6,195 nucleotides of DNA from an uncultured Bacilli bacterium (lineage in GTDB: Bacteria > Bacillota_I > Bacilli_A > RF39 > UBA660). The DNA is taken from assembly GCA_947630205.1 (NCBI GenBank), contig CANRGW010000079.1, positions 1 to 6,195 of the forward strand, in the 5' to 3' direction. Positions 5,602 through 6,195 of the stretch are shown piece after piece. The notes under the pieces are model-generated. The model did no database searches, was not told the DNA's origin, and was given only the letters and a program-made list of their open reading frames with translations. The translations under genes and the position numbers were made by a program. How positions within the stretch are numbered: the stretch's first letter is position 1; each line of letters starts with the position of its first letter.

Positions 5602-6161
5602 TGCTATTTCTAATAATTATAACCTTTATACTAGAGTTTTTAATATTATACTTTGTTCCTAGTTATTTTCATCATTTAAATTTATTTTATCCAATGTTAA
5701 CTTTAACTTTGATTGTATTTTTAGATAATAAAGTTAATCCTAATAAATATTTAAAAATAGTTTTTTGGATTGGTTTTTTCTATGATTTATTTTTTTCTTA
5801 TATTTTTCTTTTTCATAGTTTAGTTTTTTTAATGTTTGGAAAGATAATGAAAAAAATTGATAAGTATTTTAAGAAAAATTTATTAATTGATGTTGTTTTT
5901 TTAATTGTTTTTATCTTTTTCTATGATTTTATTTTATATATTCTTGTATTATTAAGTAATTATAATTTAGTTACTTTAAGTGATTTCCTTTATAAGTTTC
6001 AAAATAGTCTTCTTTTAAATATAGGATTTTTATTATTATTAACTTTAATTTTTCATAATAAAGAGATGGATAATTTTATATTACTTGCAAGTGTTAAGAA
6101 AAGTTATTATAATAAAGATAAGGAGAATAGGTATGGTAAAAATAGGAATAGATTTAGATGA
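5601..6161 (+). CDS. mreD: Rod shape-determining protein MreD
   Basis: MreD is a small multi-pass membrane protein of the elongation complex, acting with MreC. This one has 186 residues and is extremely rich in Phe, Leu and Ile. About five membrane segments can be drawn, at roughly residues 2-19, 30-41, 52-74, 94-118 and 137-152. The family-like stretch IGFFYDLFFSYIFLFHSLVF is at 57-76. The basic tail (about 166-186) is cytoplasmic by the positive-inside rule. The ATG overlaps the last base of the mreC TAA (TAATG), so translation is coupled. The TGA stop (6159-6161) lies inside the next gene, giving a 29-base overlap. It is the only TGA stop in the window. Sequence similarity in MreD is weak in general, so the call rests on length, topology, the GFFYDLFF stretch and position after mreC. 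Confidence 0.88.
   Translation: MLFLIIITFILEFLILYFVPSYFHHLNLFYPMLTLTLIVFLDNKVNPNKYLKIVFWIGFFYDLFFSYIFLFHSLVFLMFGKIMKKIDKYFKKNLLIDVVFLIVFIFFYDFILYILVLLSNYNLVTLSDFLYKFQNSLLLNIGFLLLLTLIFHNKEMDNFILLASVKKSYYNKDKENRYGKNRNRFR
6120..6125 (+). promoter_or_regulatory. Ribosome binding site of the HAD-type gene, inside mreD
   Basis: AAGGAG is followed by a seven-base gap and ATG at 6133. It lies within the mreD coding sequence, and supports a real overlapping start despite only 21 visible codons. Confidence 0.75.
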
Positions 6162-6195
6162 TACTATTACAGATATTCGGGATGATATGATAAAG
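6133..6195 (+). CDS. HAD-superfamily nucleotidase/phosphatase, N-terminus only
   Basis: Only 21 codons are visible before the right edge. They read MVKIGIDLDDTITDIRDDMIK, with the HAD motif I D-L-D-D-T at residues 7-11. Asp7 would be the nucleophile that forms the phospho-aspartate, and Asp9 the acid/base. The GIDLDDTITD wording is like 5'(3')-deoxyribonucleotidase-type (NT5C) members, which dephosphorylate nucleoside monophosphates, but other HAD phosphatases begin similarly, so the substrate is open. The start overlaps mreD by 29 bases, so it is the next member of the same operon. The class call is good for so short a piece; the subfamily is a guess. Confidence 0.75.
   Translation, partial: MVKIGIDLDDTITDIRDDMIK

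Noticed and set aside
1..6195. CRISPR array, insertion sequence, tRNA/rRNA gene, attachment site or defence system
   Set aside because: No spaced direct repeats, terminal inverted repeats with transposase, tRNA-like cloverleaf or nuclease/toxin genes were seen by eye. Genes are dense and of housekeeping type with uniform composition.

Overview
This window is a compact, very AT-rich stretch of a bacterial chromosome. It looks like a low-GC Firmicute of the Bacilli, probably one of the small-genome, uncultured gut lineages near Erysipelotrichales/RF39. That placement is an inference from three things: strong AGGAGG-type ribosome binding sites, near-exclusive A/T-ending codons, and a gene order that recalls the Bacillus subtilis spoIIB-maf-radC-mreBCD cluster. 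All nine tryptophan codons in the genes read here are TGG and none is TGA, which argues for the standard code and against a code-4 mollicute. Nothing points to a phage, plasmid, transposon or CRISPR locus.

Layout, left to right. (1) Positions 1-340, minus strand: the N-terminal part of a family I inorganic pyrophosphatase (ppa), running off the left edge. (2) Positions 341-493: a divergent promoter region serving ppa leftward and an unrecognised gene rightward. (3) Positions 494-1510: a 338-residue, probably soluble and helical protein of unknown function. Its start is best placed at an ATG with a good ribosome binding site, because the upstream TTG in the same frame lies inside the promoter. 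(4) Positions 1536-3646: a unit with its own promoter, holding lysS (class II lysyl-tRNA synthetase, with some eukaryote-like motif wording) and two small unrecognised genes of 88 and 82 residues. It is closed by a hairpin plus T-tract terminator that overlaps the last stop codon. (5) Positions 3697 to the right edge: a tightly packed cell-envelope cluster of a membrane-anchored SPOR-domain protein, radC, mreC, mreD and the start of a HAD-type nucleotidase/phosphatase gene. Spacing falls to 3 bp, then to a 1-base and a 29-base overlap.

Pyrophosphatase and LysRS are linked only in a general way: pyrophosphatase removes the PPi that aminoacylation releases. The right-hand cluster is about the wall. 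The SPOR protein should bind septal glycan, and MreC/MreD are scaffold parts of the elongation machinery. RadC is a JAB/MPN-fold protein usually carried alongside them. The main curiosity is that maf and mreB, which sit in this cluster in B. subtilis, are absent here. I found no evidence for a new defence, mobile or RNA-based system. The least explained items are the 338-residue protein and the two small genes behind lysS.
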